Shown here: positions 16,638 through 26,788 of the stretch, in pieces
Position numbering within the stretch: the first letter of the stretch is position 1
Layout: each line of letters begins with the position of its first letter
Assembly (NCBI GenBank): GCA_019359035.1
Contig: JAHHIC010000044.1
Coordinates: 1-64,000 of the forward strand
Reading direction: 5' to 3'
Length of the DNA stretch: 64,000 nucleotides
From: Scytonematopsis contorta HA4267-MV1
GTDB taxonomy: Bacteria; Cyanobacteriota; Cyanobacteriia; Cyanobacteriales; Nostocaceae
Translations under genes and position numbers: made by a program
The notes under the pieces: generated by a model
Database searches by the model: none
What the model saw: the letters and a program-made list of their open reading frames with translations, nothing else
What the model was told of the DNA's origin: nothing

Positions 16638-18056
16638 ATGCCTTGGCAAATATCTTCGACCTGTCCTATAAATCCTGTTCACGCAGCTGTTTTGCGTACA
16701 GGTAAAATACTATTTTTTGCAGGTTCTGGAAATGACCCTAACAACGTAGCGAATTCATCACAAGGAGCTGCCGTTTGGGATATAAACACTGGTAACTTTA
16801 CTCGTCCACAGATACCAGTACGTGCAGATGGTTCAATAATTGATGTGTTCTGTGCTGGTCAATCTTTCCGTCCTAATGGCAGATTATTTGTTGCGGGTGG
16901 TACTCTCCAATATGACCCATTCTTTGGTACACAGGAGAGTTTTGTATTCGACCCACCAGCAGAAAGATGGATACAAGTCGCATCAATGAAAAGATTTCGT
17001 TGGTATCCGACTGTACTAACGTTGGGTAGCGGTAGGATTCTCGCTGTATCGGGTTTAGATGAAGCCAACCGACTCGTTCGTCAACAAGAAGTTTTTGTTG
17101 GTGGTACGACGGGTTGGAGTCTTTTTACCACACAGACAAGTCCTTTTGCTCTTTACGCTCATCTTTTCTTATTAAGTAGTGGCAAGATTTTTTATTCTGG
17201 TGCTCAGCTAGGTGGTAACAATGGTGTGCCCCCTACCATTCTCACTTTACCTTCAAATTTTAGTGCTGCAATTGGTGAACAAGCTGTTTCTGGTTTACAA
17301 GCACCCGATTCTGCAAACCAAGCAGCTAGTGTATTATTACCACCAGCCCAAGACCAAAGAGTAATGATTTTGGGTGGAGGTGATGGGAATGGGAATGCTA
17401 CCAATCGAGTTAATATTGTTGACTTGAAACAAAGCAGTCCAACTTATACATCTGCACCACCTCTGAATAATCCCAGAATGCATCACAATGCAGTAATATT
17501 ACCAAACCGCACAGTTTTTGTTTGCAATGGTAGTAGAGCTGATGAAAACGTTGCACAATCAACATTCCCAGCAGAAATTTTTGACCCAGCAACAAATACC
17601 TGGAGTTTAGCAGAAACACCAAATATTAATGGCCGGGTCTATCATTCTGTAGCTTTGTTAATACCTGATGGTAGAGTTGTTGTTGCTGGTGGGAATCCTA
17701 CACGTGGTACTTTTGAGGCACGAATAGAAATTTACATTCCTCCATATATATCCCAAACAAGACCTACGATTCAAAACGCTCCTAGGTCAATTAGATATAC
17801 TACTGGAAGGATAACAATAGATACAGTTCAAGCTCAAACTATTAAATGGGTGCATATAGTTCGACCAATGGCACCAACCCACGGGATGGATACCGACCAA
17901 CGGTTGGTTGATATGCCAATTACTGCCAGAACTGGTACTTCACTTACTGTTCAGGTTCCCAATAACCGGAACTTAGCACCACCAGGATTTTATATGCTGT
18001 TTATAGTTGATAACAATAACATCCCTTCAGTGGCAACTTGGATTCAACTAACATAA
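16638..18056 (+). CDS. galactose oxidase/glyoxal oxidase-like copper radical enzyme
   Basis: A 472-residue seven-bladed Kelch beta-propeller with a C-terminal DUF1929-type beta domain. All expected copper ligands and cofactor residues are present: C72 (VFCAGQSF) and Y123 (RWYPTVLTL), which form the Cys-Tyr cofactor in known enzymes, Y335-H336 (RVYHSVAL) and H415 (PTHGMDTD). It should oxidise a primary alcohol or aldehyde with O2, producing H2O2. No signal peptide is seen: the mature-like sequence starts at once, unlike secreted fungal enzymes. Next gene encodes a Tat substrate about 200 bp downstream. Confidence 0.85.
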   Translation: MPWQISSTCPINPVHAAVLRTGKILFFAGSGNDPNNVANSSQGAAVWDINTGNFTRPQIPVRADGSIIDVFCAGQSFRPNGRLFVAGGTLQYDPFFGTQESFVFDPPAERWIQVASMKRFRWYPTVLTLGSGRILAVSGLDEANRLVRQQEVFVGGTTGWSLFTTQTSPFALYAHLFLLSSGKIFYSGAQLGGNNGVPPTILTLPSNFSAAIGEQAVSGLQAPDSANQAASVLLPPAQDQRVMILGGGDGNGNATNRVNIVDLKQSSPTYTSAPPLNNPRMHHNAVILPNRTVFVCNGSRADENVAQSTFPAEIFDPATNTWSLAETPNINGRVYHSVALLIPDGRVVVAGGNPTRGTFEARIEIYIPPYISQTRPTIQNAPRSIRYTTGRITIDTVQAQTIKWVHIVRPMAPTHGMDTDQRLVDMPITARTGTSLTVQVPNNRNLAPPGFYMLFIVDNNNIPSVATWIQLT

Positions 18057-18259
18057 ACTATTGTGTTTAATTGGAGAGTATAAGCTAATTGTTGAGCTAA
18101 AATTAGCAAAAAATAAGTAAACTTTTGGCAAAAGCTTTTTCCCAGAAATTATTTAAATAGTTTTTGAATTTGAATAATCTCTAAATTGCCATAGTAGAAA
18201 GGAACTACTTTTGCGAAAAGTTTTACCAGCAATCTATCTGAACTTTTTAGCCGAAAAAT

Positions 18260-19246
18260 ATGAACCTGAAGTTATCACGTAGACAATTTGGTCAGTTGGT
18301 ATTAGTAAGTACGACTGCAACTGCGTTGGGTGTGTTAATTGAAAAAACTATTGCCCAAACACCTAATTCAGTTATCTGGGGTATCAGTTCTAACATTAAA
18401 ACAACAGATAGCTCCACTAGTGTTGTATCTGATAACACCGACGACAGCGATGAAGCCCAGTCTGGTACTCCTAGTGCATCACCTGTGCAATCAATTACTA
18501 TTCAGGCTTTTGACGTAGCCAGCAAACAACTTAGGAATGTACTCACAACCTCAGCGATTTTGTCGGCTAGTGAAAGGGTTACCAGTTTAGTATCTTTAAA
18601 TGGAAGTCCTGTAATTTCTGTTACTACTAGTCGTGGAAGAGAACAAAGCTCGCGTTTAGTATTACTTGGTACTTCTCCCCGGAGTATTGATATTCCCGGA
18701 TTGAATGCAAGGGATAGAGTTCGGAGCTTAACACGCTTGCAGGATGGTTCAATTGTGGCAGTTATTGGTTCACAAAGCGGCACAGGAACCTCTAGGATTA
18801 GCAAAATTAATACCGACAGGTTAAAAACCACTCAGCGCGAAAATACAACAAATAGCACTGAAAACAATACTCCAAACACTGAGACACAGAGAAATCCAAC
18901 AGTTGGTGGAGTGATAGATAAATTCGTAGACAAAGGAGATTTACCAACTGGCCTAGTAATTAGGAACATCGCTGAATGTGCGGATGGTAAATTGTACGGT
19001 ATTAACACAGCCCGTAGCGGTGATACTAGTTTATATGTATTTGAAAATGGGAGACAAGTACCATTGACATTTCAAGGACAACGTTGGAATAGTGGTTTTA
19101 GTGGTTTAGTTTGTTCGTCAGGTGTATTATATGCTCTTGGAGCTCGTCGTTATGAGTCTCCGAAATATCTCCACAGCATCAATAAGGATACTGGGGAACT
19201 AACCCGACTCCAAGCATTTGATGTTGTGACAATTGCTATGTCGTGA
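18260..19246 (+). CDS. Tat-exported protein of unknown function
   Basis: A 328-residue protein with a twin-arginine signal: LSRRQFG at residues 5-11 followed by a hydrophobic stretch and a cleavage region near IAQT. The body contains repeated propeller-like strands (SLTRLQDGSIVAVIGSQSG, SGLVCSSGVLYALGARRYES) and a low-complexity Thr/Asn/Ser linker near 190-215. Tat export implies folding, perhaps with a cofactor, before transport. It follows the galactose-oxidase-like gene on the same strand; a functional link is plausible but unproven. Confidence 0.75.
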   Translation: MNLKLSRRQFGQLVLVSTTATALGVLIEKTIAQTPNSVIWGISSNIKTTDSSTSVVSDNTDDSDEAQSGTPSASPVQSITIQAFDVASKQLRNVLTTSAILSASERVTSLVSLNGSPVISVTTSRGREQSSRLVLLGTSPRSIDIPGLNARDRVRSLTRLQDGSIVAVIGSQSGTGTSRISKINTDRLKTTQRENTTNSTENNTPNTETQRNPTVGGVIDKFVDKGDLPTGLVIRNIAECADGKLYGINTARSGDTSLYVFENGRQVPLTFQGQRWNSGFSGLVCSSGVLYALGARRYESPKYLHSINKDTGELTRLQAFDVVTIAMS

Positions 19247-19442
19247 AGATAGCAAGCGGTGCTACAGATATCCCCAGACTTGACTTTTGTATATTTTGTA
19301 TATTTACTTTATTTGCAGCAGTTTCCGTAACTTTGTGACGTAAATTGCTGTTTTTTTTACTTATCATGTGTCAACAAACGCATGATTTAAATGCATAACA
19401 GCTTAAGATGTTAACAAATATTGAGATAACCAGGGGTATTGT

Positions 19443-20780
19443 GTGGAAAACTGGCAAGCAATAGTTAGCATTATTACATTTGCGACGGTTATTATTTTAA
19501 TCATGACAGAGTGGGTAAATTTAACAGTCGCAACCCTTCTAGGAGCGTTATTACTGGTATTTACCAATGTCATGACTTTGCAAGAGGCTGTAGAGTATAT
19601 TAGCCGTAGTCATGGAACCTTAGCTTTATTCTTTGGTGTCATGGTTCTTGTGCGAGCATTTGAACCAACAAAAATATTTGATTACCTGGCTACACAAATG
19701 GTGGTAATAGCCAAAGGAGAAGGTAAACGGCTGTTGTTGGGTATTGTTTTAATCACAACACCAATTTGTGCTGTTTTACCGAACGCGACCACAGTGATGC
19801 TGTTAGCACCTTTAATTCCACCAATAGCACAGGAAGTAGGAATTAACTTCGTACCGTTACTAATTTTAATGGTATTTGTTGCCAATAGTTCTGGATTGTT
19901 AACTATTGTAGGAGACCCAGCAACTTATATTGTGGGTGATGCCATTAATCTTAGCTTTATGGATTATTTTTTGCGTTTAAGTTTGGGAGGAGCTATTGCA
20001 GTTTTGACTGTAACTGCGACATTACCATTTTTATTCCGTAAAATTTGGAATACGAAGTTAGAAAGTTTAGAAGGTTTACCACACCCACAAATAAATCATC
20101 CACGAGTTTTAACTTTGGGTGCATTTGTAGTTGGGTTTGTGTTAATGTTTTTTGTCATCGGAGAATCACTTCCGATACCAATTTCACCTGCTGCAGTTGC
20201 TTTGTTAGGAGCTGCTTTAGCTATGCTGTTAGCCCATCAAAGCAAAATTGATACTGTTAATAATATTTTGCGGGATGTAGATTGGAGTACGTTAATATTT
20301 TTCATGTCTATTTTTGTCTTAATTGGGGGATTAGAAAAAACCAAAGTCATCAGTGGTATGTCGGGTATTTTAGCTGTTATTTTGGGTAAAAATATCCTAT
20401 TAGGTTCAATAGCTCTATTGTTTTTTGTTGGCTTAATTTCTAGCGTTGTTCCTAATATTCCCTTAGTAGTGGCAATGGTTCCCTTACTAAAACAATATAT
20501 AGTAACTGTCGGGTTAGCTCCAGCAGAAGTTTTAGCAGCAAATTACCAAGGACAATTTCCCCCCGAAGTTTTACCTCTTTTTTATGCAATGATGTATGGT
20601 GCAACCTTAGGAGGTAATGGTACTTTAGTCGGAGCTTCTTCTAATATAGTCGCTGCAGGAGTTGCCGAACAACACGGACAAAGGATTACCTTCAAAAAGT
20701 TTCTGCATTATGGTCTACCTGTGATGTTTTTGCAATTAATTACATCAGCAATATTTGTTTTGATTCGCTTTTTTCTTTAA
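19443..20780 (+). CDS. ArsB/NhaD-type ion transporter permease (SLC13-like)
   Basis: A 445-residue membrane protein with about 11-12 hydrophobic segments. Diagnostic sequences are MTEWVNLTVATLLGALLL, PNATTVMLLAPL, SSGLLTIVGDPATYIVG in the first half, and NIPLVVAMVPL and GGNGTLVGASSN in the second, the two re-entrant motifs of the ion transporter superfamily. Likely substrate Na+/H+ or an anion; it cannot be decided from sequence. The start is a GTG. A perfect palindrome follows the stop by 2 bp. Confidence 0.88.
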   Translation: MENWQAIVSIITFATVIILIMTEWVNLTVATLLGALLLVFTNVMTLQEAVEYISRSHGTLALFFGVMVLVRAFEPTKIFDYLATQMVVIAKGEGKRLLLGIVLITTPICAVLPNATTVMLLAPLIPPIAQEVGINFVPLLILMVFVANSSGLLTIVGDPATYIVGDAINLSFMDYFLRLSLGGAIAVLTVTATLPFLFRKIWNTKLESLEGLPHPQINHPRVLTLGAFVVGFVLMFFVIGESLPIPISPAAVALLGAALAMLLAHQSKIDTVNNILRDVDWSTLIFFMSIFVLIGGLEKTKVISGMSGILAVILGKNILLGSIALLFFVGLISSVVPNIPLVVAMVPLLKQYIVTVGLAPAEVLAANYQGQFPPEVLPLFYAMMYGATLGGNGTLVGASSNIVAAGVAEQHGQRITFKKFLHYGLPVMFLQLITSAIFVLIRFFL

Positions 20781-20782
20781 CA

Positions 20783-20812
20783 TATAGAGACGTTACATGT
20801 AACGTCTCTATA
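20783..20812. terminator. palindrome between convergent genes, probable bidirectional terminator
   Basis: A 30-bp perfect palindrome (TATAGAGACGTTACATG and complement) located between the transporter stop (20780) and the convergent RTX gene end (20838). It belongs to the dispersed family seen at 283-310. No T-tract follows, so termination is inferred from position and stem strength. Confidence 0.5.
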
Positions 20813-20837
20813 CTCACAAAACGTAATTACGAATTAT

Positions 20838-21968
20838 TTAAGCTGCACCCTTGAAAAAGCCCTTGCTTTCTCCAGAACCTATTGTGAAAGTAGCATCTTC
20901 TAGGCTGTTTAAGGTAGAACTAATAGCAGCTTCTAGTCCGGTTGCTGTTTTATCCCCACGACTCAATGCTGGTCTTGCTTCAGCACCTAAAGTAACTTCA
21001 GCAATTAGGTCTTTGAAATCACCTTTGACGACAAATAAATTAAATCCAGATGAAGTTTTTTCTAGGTCATAAACATCACCAATTCCTAATGTAATTTGCT
21101 CACCAAAGGAAAAGTCTGTAATCAGAGCATAATCTTCTTTACCTTTTTGTTTATAAAAGGAACCAGATTTATCTCCCAAGATAAACGTGTCTACCCCTGC
21201 TCCACCTGTTAATTTATCTATTTCTGGACCTGGGTAAGGTGCATTTTCGCTACCTTGTAAAACGTCATTACCATTATCACCGTATAGTTCGTCACTGCCT
21301 ATACCACCAAACAACTTATCATTTCCATCTCCACCTTTGATGATGTCATTGCCTAAATTCCCAGACAAGGTGTCATTACCGCCTAACCCGTCAATATTAT
21401 CATTACCCCCATTGCCGTTAATAATATTAGCGGCATTGCTACCAATAATCTTGTCTGCATTGCTTGTCCCTTCAACATTGACGAAGTTTTTCACAGTCAA
21501 GCTGAAGTCACCACCCCCAGGAATATTTTTAGCTGTAGCAATATGTTTCTCCAAGTTCACATCTAAAAATGCTTCCGGAGAATTTTGGGAAGCATCAACA
21601 GTGTTTTGTTGACCTGGGGCACCAATAATCACTTGAATATTGGCAAGTTGACCTCCATTGGAACCACCATTATTCACAAAGCCTCTAGGAAATACGGTGA
21701 TAGCTCTTCTCAAATTGCTGTAGTCTATTGTATTTTTTCCAGTTCCACCATCAACTAAATCATTGCCTGTGGTGCCATATATGTAATCATCTCCCCCCAA
21801 AGCTCTGATTTCGTCATTTCCTGGTGTTCCAAAAATAATATCTGGGTTCTCAGTACCTATGATTAAGTTTCGAGGTGCTATTTTACTAAAGCCAACTCTG
21901 GCTGTCTCATCACCAGAAACAACAACACCTATCTGTGGTTGAATTGCAGCGTTTTGGGTATCAGTCAT
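20838..21968 (-). CDS. RTX calcium-binding surface protein, paralogue 1
   Basis: A 376-residue protein with hemolysin-type Ca2+-binding nonapeptides: GTPGNDEIRALGGDDYIYG near residue 47 and a second block (GGNDNIDGLGGNDTLSG and following) near 190-245. A conserved C-terminal domain ([20 protein letters not shown] and the following strands) is shared with both neighbours. There is no N-terminal signal; such proteins use type I secretion. The N-terminus QIGVVVSGDET is also shared. Third in the direction of transcription, 36 bp after paralogue 2. Confidence 0.9.
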   Translation of the reverse strand: MTDTQNAAIQPQIGVVVSGDETARVGFSKIAPRNLIIGTENPDIIFGTPGNDEIRALGGDDYIYGTTGNDLVDGGTGKNTIDYSNLRRAITVFPRGFVNNGGSNGGQLANIQVIIGAPGQQNTVDASQNSPEAFLDVNLEKHIATAKNIPGGGDFSLTVKNFVNVEGTSNADKIIGSNAANIINGNGGNDNIDGLGGNDTLSGNLGNDIIKGGDGNDKLFGGIGSDELYGDNGNDVLQGSENAPYPGPEIDKLTGGAGVDTFILGDKSGSFYKQKGKEDYALITDFSFGEQITLGIGDVYDLEKTSSGFNLFVVKGDFKDLIAEVTLGAEARPALSRGDKTATGLEAAISSTLNSLEDATFTIGSGESKGFFKGAA

Positions 21969-22004
21969 AAATTTTCCTCGCTCGCTATTTTTGCTAAATG
22001 TTTT

Positions 22005-23072
22005 TTAAGCACCTTTGAAAATACCTTTAGTTTCTCCAGAGCCTATTGTGAAAGTACTATCTTCCAGCTTACCGAAAGTTTCGACAACACTAGCTTCCCG
22101 ACTAGATGCAGGGGTTTTACGGTTTAATGCAGGTTGTGCTTCAGCACCCAAGGTGACTTCAGCAATTAAGTCTTTTAAATCACCTTTGACTACAAATAGA
22201 TTAAATCCAGATGAAGTTTTTTCCAGGTCATAAACATCACCAATTCCTAAGGTAATTTGCTCCCCAAAGGAAAAGTCTGTAATCAGAGCATAATCTTCTT
22301 TACCTTTTTGTTTATAAAAGGAACCAGATTTATCTCCCAAAATAAATCTGTCTACACCCGTTCCACCTGTGAGTTTATCTATCTCGGAACCTGGGTAAGG
22401 AGCATTAACACTACCTTGGAGAACGTCATTACCATCGCCACCGTATAAAGTATCACTTCCTAAACCGCCAGATAAGGTATCATTACCACCTAGTCCGTCA
22501 ATCTCATCGTTACCACCATTTCCGTCGATAATATTATCGGCATTGCTACCAATAATTTTATCCCCGTTTTGTGTGCCTTTAACATTGACGAAATTTTTGA
22601 CAGTAAAGCTTTGAGTTCCAATACCAGGAACTTTATTGACAAGCAAAGTCTGTTTCTCCAAGTTGACATCTAAATAGACATCACCAAAAGCTTGTGAAGC
22701 ATCGATAGTATTCTGTTGACCGGGAGCACCAATAATGATTTCAAAGTTGGCAATTTGACCTCCACTGGAACCACCATTTCCCACCAGTCCCAAGGGAAAT
22801 AGTGTAATTGCTCTTCTGACGTTGCTGTAGTCTATAGTATCTGTTCCTTTACCACCATCAACAAAATCAAAGCCTGTGGTGCCATAAACATAATCGTCCC
22901 CACCTAATGCTCTAATCCTGTCACTTCCAGGAGTGCCAAAAATAATATCTGGACCTTCTGTACCTGTGATGATATTTGGTTTTATAGGCCTAAATCTGGC
23001 TGCAGTGGTCTCATCACCAGAAATGACAATACTTGCATCGGACTGAATCGCGGTATCCTGAACTTCAACCAT
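22005..23072 (-). CDS. RTX calcium-binding surface protein, paralogue 2
   Basis: A 355-residue paralogue of the preceding protein with the same plan: N-terminal SGDET segment, first GGDDYVYG repeat block, a central beta region (IDYSNVRRAITLFPLG), a second nonapeptide block (IDGNGGNDEIDGLGGNDT) and the same C-terminal domain ([18 protein letters not shown], then [19 protein letters not shown]). Its second repeat block is one or two units shorter than in paralogue 1. About 70 percent identical by eye, so the duplication is recent. Confidence 0.9.
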   Translation of the reverse strand: MVEVQDTAIQSDASIVISGDETTAARFRPIKPNIITGTEGPDIIFGTPGSDRIRALGGDDYVYGTTGFDFVDGGKGTDTIDYSNVRRAITLFPLGLVGNGGSSGGQIANFEIIIGAPGQQNTIDASQAFGDVYLDVNLEKQTLLVNKVPGIGTQSFTVKNFVNVKGTQNGDKIIGSNADNIIDGNGGNDEIDGLGGNDTLSGGLGSDTLYGGDGNDVLQGSVNAPYPGSEIDKLTGGTGVDRFILGDKSGSFYKQKGKEDYALITDFSFGEQITLGIGDVYDLEKTSSGFNLFVVKGDLKDLIAEVTLGAEAQPALNRKTPASSREASVVETFGKLEDSTFTIGSGETKGIFKGA

Positions 23073-23393
23073 GAACTTACCTCACTACCTGTAGTTGATT
23101 GTTTTCATTGACGATAATATTTCAGCGGTCATATTTTTTTAATCGCCATAGATATAAATATGGGTTATTTCTGTATTATTCTTCCAATAAAAGTTTAATT
23201 ATTAATATTTTTTTACAGAAACATTTTTTGGGATTTTTAAGTCACAATAGACACACAAACTAGTCAAATTAGAAATAGCAATAATTGGTAATTTCTTTTC
23301 CTAATTTGGAAAAGATTCGTGATAGTTAGCACAATAATCAATTATTTATCATTTAATCTATATATGTCTATTAATTCATGTCGTTTCTAAGAA
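23073..23393. other. intergenic region
   Basis: AT-rich sequence upstream of the RTX paralogue 2 gene. No gene or repeat recognised; its promoter should lie here. Confidence 0.4.
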
Positions 23394-23660
23394 GGCGTTT
23401 ATAAAGAGAATATTAAGCATATGTCATAAGGCAGCCAGCTAGCCAGCCAGTGACTAAAGTCACTGTCTAAAAGCTAAAGTCCTCTAAAAGAGGACTAAGT
23501 AATACATCAAAAACAAATATTTTACAAAATTTAAGAAACTACCAAAAATCTGATTTCTTATTAGTCCTCTAAAGAGGACTTCAGCTTTTAGACAGTGACT
23601 TTAGTCACTGGATTGTGAATTGTGGTACAGATGTTATTTAATATTTTATTTATAAACACC
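23394..23660. mobile_element. MITE-like palindromic element, copy 1 (complete)
   Basis: About 267 bp, noncoding. Terminal inverted repeats GGCGTTTATAAA and TTTATAAACACC; subterminal TTAATATT; inner arms CCAGTGACTAAAGTCACTG and GTCTAAAAGCTAAAGTCC, then CTCTAAAAGAG hairpins around an AT-rich centre. Three relatives occur at 31202-31448, 39123-39250 and 48483-48642. Mobilisation would need a transposase in trans. Confidence 0.8.
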
Positions 23661-23706
23661 TTTTAACACATGATTTAAGATTGTTACAGTGCAAATAAAT
23701 ACTCAA

Positions 23707-23746
23707 ACTTGTAGAGACTATGAATAAATTTACGTTCTCTACAAGT
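23707..23746 (-). terminator. hairpin downstream of RTX paralogue 3
   Basis: Arms ACTTGTAGAGA (23707-23717) and TCTCTACAAGT (23736-23746) are perfectly complementary and lie 15 bp beyond the stop of the minus-strand RTX gene. Position suggests termination; it is a variant of the TAGAGAC palindrome family. Confidence 0.5.
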
Positions 23747-23761
23747 GTGTATCTAAGTTAA

Positions 23762-24622
23762 CTATTTTGCACCAACGAAAATACCGTTACTTTCTCCAGA
23801 AGCTATTTTGAAATTACCTTCCAATAAGGTATTGAAGCTGGTAATAAAATTAGCCGCTTCTGAACCTGCTGCAACTCTGGAAGTGCGAATCAAGTCAATA
23901 TTTACACCCAAGTTAACTTGAGCAATGAGGTCTTTGAGGTCTCCGTTGACCACAAATAGGTTAAATCCATTTTTAGTTTGGTCTATGTCGTAGGTATCAC
24001 CAATTCCTAGTTGGATTTGCTCACCAAAGGAAAAATCTGTGATAAGAGCATAGTCTAGGTTACCTTTTTGTTTGTAAAAAGAACCAGATTTATCCCCCAA
24101 AATAAACTTGTCTTTCCCTTCTCCACCTGTGAGTTTATCTATTTCGGCTCCTGGGTAGGGTACTTTTTGGCTACCTTGTAAGGTGTCATTACCATTACCA
24201 CCATATAGATTATCGCGGCCTAAACCACCAAACAATTTATCATCACCATCTCCACCGTCTAGATTATCATTGTCTAGACCACCATATAGAGTGTCGTTTC
24301 CGAAATTACCAAACAAGCTATCATTACCTTTTCCACCATAAACCAAATCATTCCCGGCTTTAGCATATACGTAATCATCTCCTCCTAATGCAAAAATTAT
24401 GTCGTTTCTAGCTGTGCCATCAATAACATCTGGATTGTTTGTACCTATTATGAAATTAGATGTTGGGAATATGGGCTTAAAAGATGTTATGGCTTTCTCT
24501 TCACCAGAATTTGCAACACTGTCAATTGAATTTGAAATCGTCTCTAAGTCTTTATCTGTTTCTTCACCAGAAATGACAACACTTATCTCTGATTTAATTG
24601 TGACATTGTTGGTATCATCCAT
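23762..24622 (-). CDS. RTX calcium-binding surface protein, paralogue 3
   Basis: A 286-residue paralogue. I start at the ATG at 24622 because [20 protein letters not shown] aligns with the starts of the other two; upstream in-frame codons to 24739 add an unrelated hydrophobic stretch. It lacks the central beta region of the others, so the two nonapeptide blocks merge into one long array ([20 protein letters not shown] and following). The C-terminal domain with [20 protein letters not shown] is conserved. Separated from paralogue 2 by the MITE-like element. Confidence 0.88.
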   Translation of the reverse strand: MDDTNNVTIKSEISVVISGEETDKDLETISNSIDSVANSGEEKAITSFKPIFPTSNFIIGTNNPDVIDGTARNDIIFALGGDDYVYAKAGNDLVYGGKGNDSLFGNFGNDTLYGGLDNDNLDGGDGDDKLFGGLGRDNLYGGNGNDTLQGSQKVPYPGAEIDKLTGGEGKDKFILGDKSGSFYKQKGNLDYALITDFSFGEQIQLGIGDTYDIDQTKNGFNLFVVNGDLKDLIAQVNLGVNIDLIRTSRVAAGSEAANFITSFNTLLEGNFKIASGESNGIFVGAK

Positions 24623-24848
24623 AAATTTTACCCTTGTCTTATTTTTGTTGTTTCTATTGATGATAATATTCATTACCATCCAGATATACATATAAAACAT
24701 GACGGCATCATAGTTCCAAAAAATATTGAAATTATTCATAATTTTTTACAGTAACCTTTTTTGATAAATTGTAGTCACAATAAATACATGCTTAGGCGTA
24801 ATATTTGACATCCAAATATTTGTAGAGACGTTACATATAATGTCTCCT

Positions 24849-25306
24849 GTTACCCAAACTCAAATGATGCATTATTACCGCTAGCACCATTAGCACAAAC
24901 AGACTCACCCCAAGCATTACTATCCCAAGTTGCTCAAAGTGTTGCTAGAATTTCAGATAAGGAAACTAGGCAGAATATAGCAGGACATACGGAAATCTTA
25001 GCAGGTTTACGATTTGAGAAAAGTTTAATTCGTCAGTTATTAAGGGAGGATATTATGCAAGAGTCAGTAATTTATCAAGATATATTGCAAAAAGGAAAGC
25101 AAGAGGGCAAGCAAGAGGAAGCGCTTGGATTATGTTTATCTTTACTTGATGAACGCTTCGGTAAACTTGATTCATCAATTATTGCACGAGTCCAAGTTTT
25201 AAATAAAGAACAACTAGAAGCATTATGCAGAGCGCTTTTAAGAATATCATTAATAACTGACTTAGAAGTGTGGTTAGACCAGCAAAAAATTAGCGCAGAG
25301 GATTGA
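24849..25306 (+). pseudogene. 3' part of an Rpn/DUF4351-type nuclease gene
   Basis: The frame reads through the C-terminal third of a PD-(D/E)XK recombination-promoting nuclease: LSQVAQSVARISDKETRQNI, EILAGLRFEKSLIRQLLRED, MQESVIYQDILQKGKQEGKQ and a DUF4351-like tail. The catalytic N-terminal domain is missing and its place is taken by a degenerate TAGAGAC palindrome at 24821-24848. An ATG at 25055 could give an 83-residue product, but the gene is a remnant. A second remnant of the same family lies at 46031-46360. Confidence 0.75.
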
Positions 25307-25445
25307 CGTATCCAGTTAAACTCTTTTAACTATTCCCACTAAGGTAGTGACTAATGATTCAAAATCATTAGGTAGCGAGTAAATATTGATATCCTCAGTA
25401 TATTAAATATAGTGGAGACTAAACAGGTTTAATCTCCACTTGTAT

Positions 25446-25622
25446 CTATTCTTCCTCTGATTTTTCTTTATCTTTCTTCATCCGTCCAGCTTTTTTTGCT
25501 GCATCGTTAAGAAGAAACTCGATTTGGGCATTAACACTTCTAAGCTCATCCGCAGACCATTTTTCCAGTATGTCGTAAAGCTTTGTATCTAAACGCAATA
25601 AAAATCGCTTTTTCTGGCTCAT
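25446..25622 (-). CDS. small Arc-type ribbon-helix-helix protein
   Basis: A 58-residue protein. Residues 3-45 (KKRFLLRLDTKLYDILEKWS then ADELRSVNAQIEFLLNDA) form an Arc-like ribbon-helix-helix DNA-binding domain, followed by a charged Lys/Glu tail. It starts 17 bp after the stop of the SPFH gene and is co-transcribed with it. An Arc-type gene directly downstream of an SPFH gene is a recurring arrangement in bacteria, so the pair is probably functional. Confidence 0.8.
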   Translation of the reverse strand: MSQKKRFLLRLDTKLYDILEKWSADELRSVNAQIEFLLNDAAKKAGRMKKDKEKSEEE

Positions 25623-25639
25623 GTCATACTTAAAAATAT

Positions 25640-26578
25640 CTAGTTGTAAAGTGTGCCAGTATTGATTACGGGTTGAGCTGTTTGCTCTGAAGTCAATACA
25701 ACCAACAAATTATTAATCATAGCGGCTTTGCGCTCATCATCCAAATCCATCGCTTGTTCTTGACTGATACGGTTGAGAGCTTCATTTACCATCCCCACAG
25801 CACCTTCAACGATTTGCTTTCTTGCGTCGATTAATGCTTTTGCTTGCTGTCGTCGCAACATCATCTGGGCAATTTCCGGTGCATAAGCTAAGTGGGAAAG
25901 TCGCGCTTCTATTACTTCCACCCCAGTAACTTGCAAACGTGCTTGTAATTCCCGTTGCAGTGCCTGGGCAATTTCATCGGGAATACCACGTAATGATGGG
26001 GTTTCCGCGTCGTTGGGGGTGTCGTAGGGATAGCGAATCGCTAGAGCACGTATTGCTGTTTCACTCTGAATGGCAACAAATTCCTGATAGTCATCGACTG
26101 CAAACCTCGATTTCGCGGAGTCTACCACCTGCCAAACTACCACAGCAGCGATTTCGATAGGACTCCCTTCCGCATCATTAACTTTAATCATTTTACTATT
26201 AAAGTTGCGAACCCGCAGTGAAACCTGTCGCTTGCTAACAAAGGGGTTTGTCCACCAAAAACCAGACTCCCGCACCGTACCCACATATTTACCAAATAAA
26301 ACAAGCACAACAGCTTGATTTGGTTCGACACTAAAAAAACCTGACAATGATGGAATTACAACAACAATTAATGTTCCCACTAACCATGCAAGTGCTTCTG
26401 CTGCTGTATCTCCACCAATAAAATCTGCAATTTTTAAACCCCTAGCAAGCAAAGCCTGAAAGCTATGTACCTTATCCCAAATATACCAGCCTCCGACAAG
26501 TGTAATCACTGCTACGACGGCTAGCATGACGAAGCCATTGATTTTAAACGCAGGAAATTCCTTTATTTTCTGTTCCAT
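25640..26578 (-). CDS. SPFH/band 7 (stomatin-prohibitin) membrane protein
   Basis: A 312-residue protein with two N-terminal hydrophobic segments (about 15-33 and 64-82) and an SPFH domain (about 82-250): [48 protein letters not shown] helical region follows with LARRQQAK-like sequence ([20 protein letters not shown]). SPFH proteins form large membrane rings that organise microdomains or regulate proteases. Operon with the downstream Arc-type protein. Confidence 0.9.
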   Translation of the reverse strand: MEQKIKEFPAFKINGFVMLAVVAVITLVGGWYIWDKVHSFQALLARGLKIADFIGGDTAAEALAWLVGTLIVVVIPSLSGFFSVEPNQAVVLVLFGKYVGTVRESGFWWTNPFVSKRQVSLRVRNFNSKMIKVNDAEGSPIEIAAVVVWQVVDSAKSRFAVDDYQEFVAIQSETAIRALAIRYPYDTPNDAETPSLRGIPDEIAQALQRELQARLQVTGVEVIEARLSHLAYAPEIAQMMLRRQQAKALIDARKQIVEGAVGMVNEALNRISQEQAMDLDDERKAAMINNLLVVLTSEQTAQPVINTGTLYN

Positions 26579-26788
26579 AGTATTTACGATACTCTTTAAT
26601 ATTACAATGATATCACTATAGTATCAACAAAGCTAAAAGAGCTATGAGTACAAATGCTTATCAAGCTAGTTAGGAGTAATAAAAATAACTTAAAAAGTCA
26701 TTTATCTTGGTTACTATTGAATTTTGTTGAATTTTTAGCTGATAAAACCTATTCACACTCGATAATCAGAGCATGTTAGGTGTGAAAA

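Noticed and set aside
24623-24739. Upstream extension of RTX paralogue 3
   Set aside because: The added residues are not shared with the other paralogues and the ATG at 24622 aligns with their starts.
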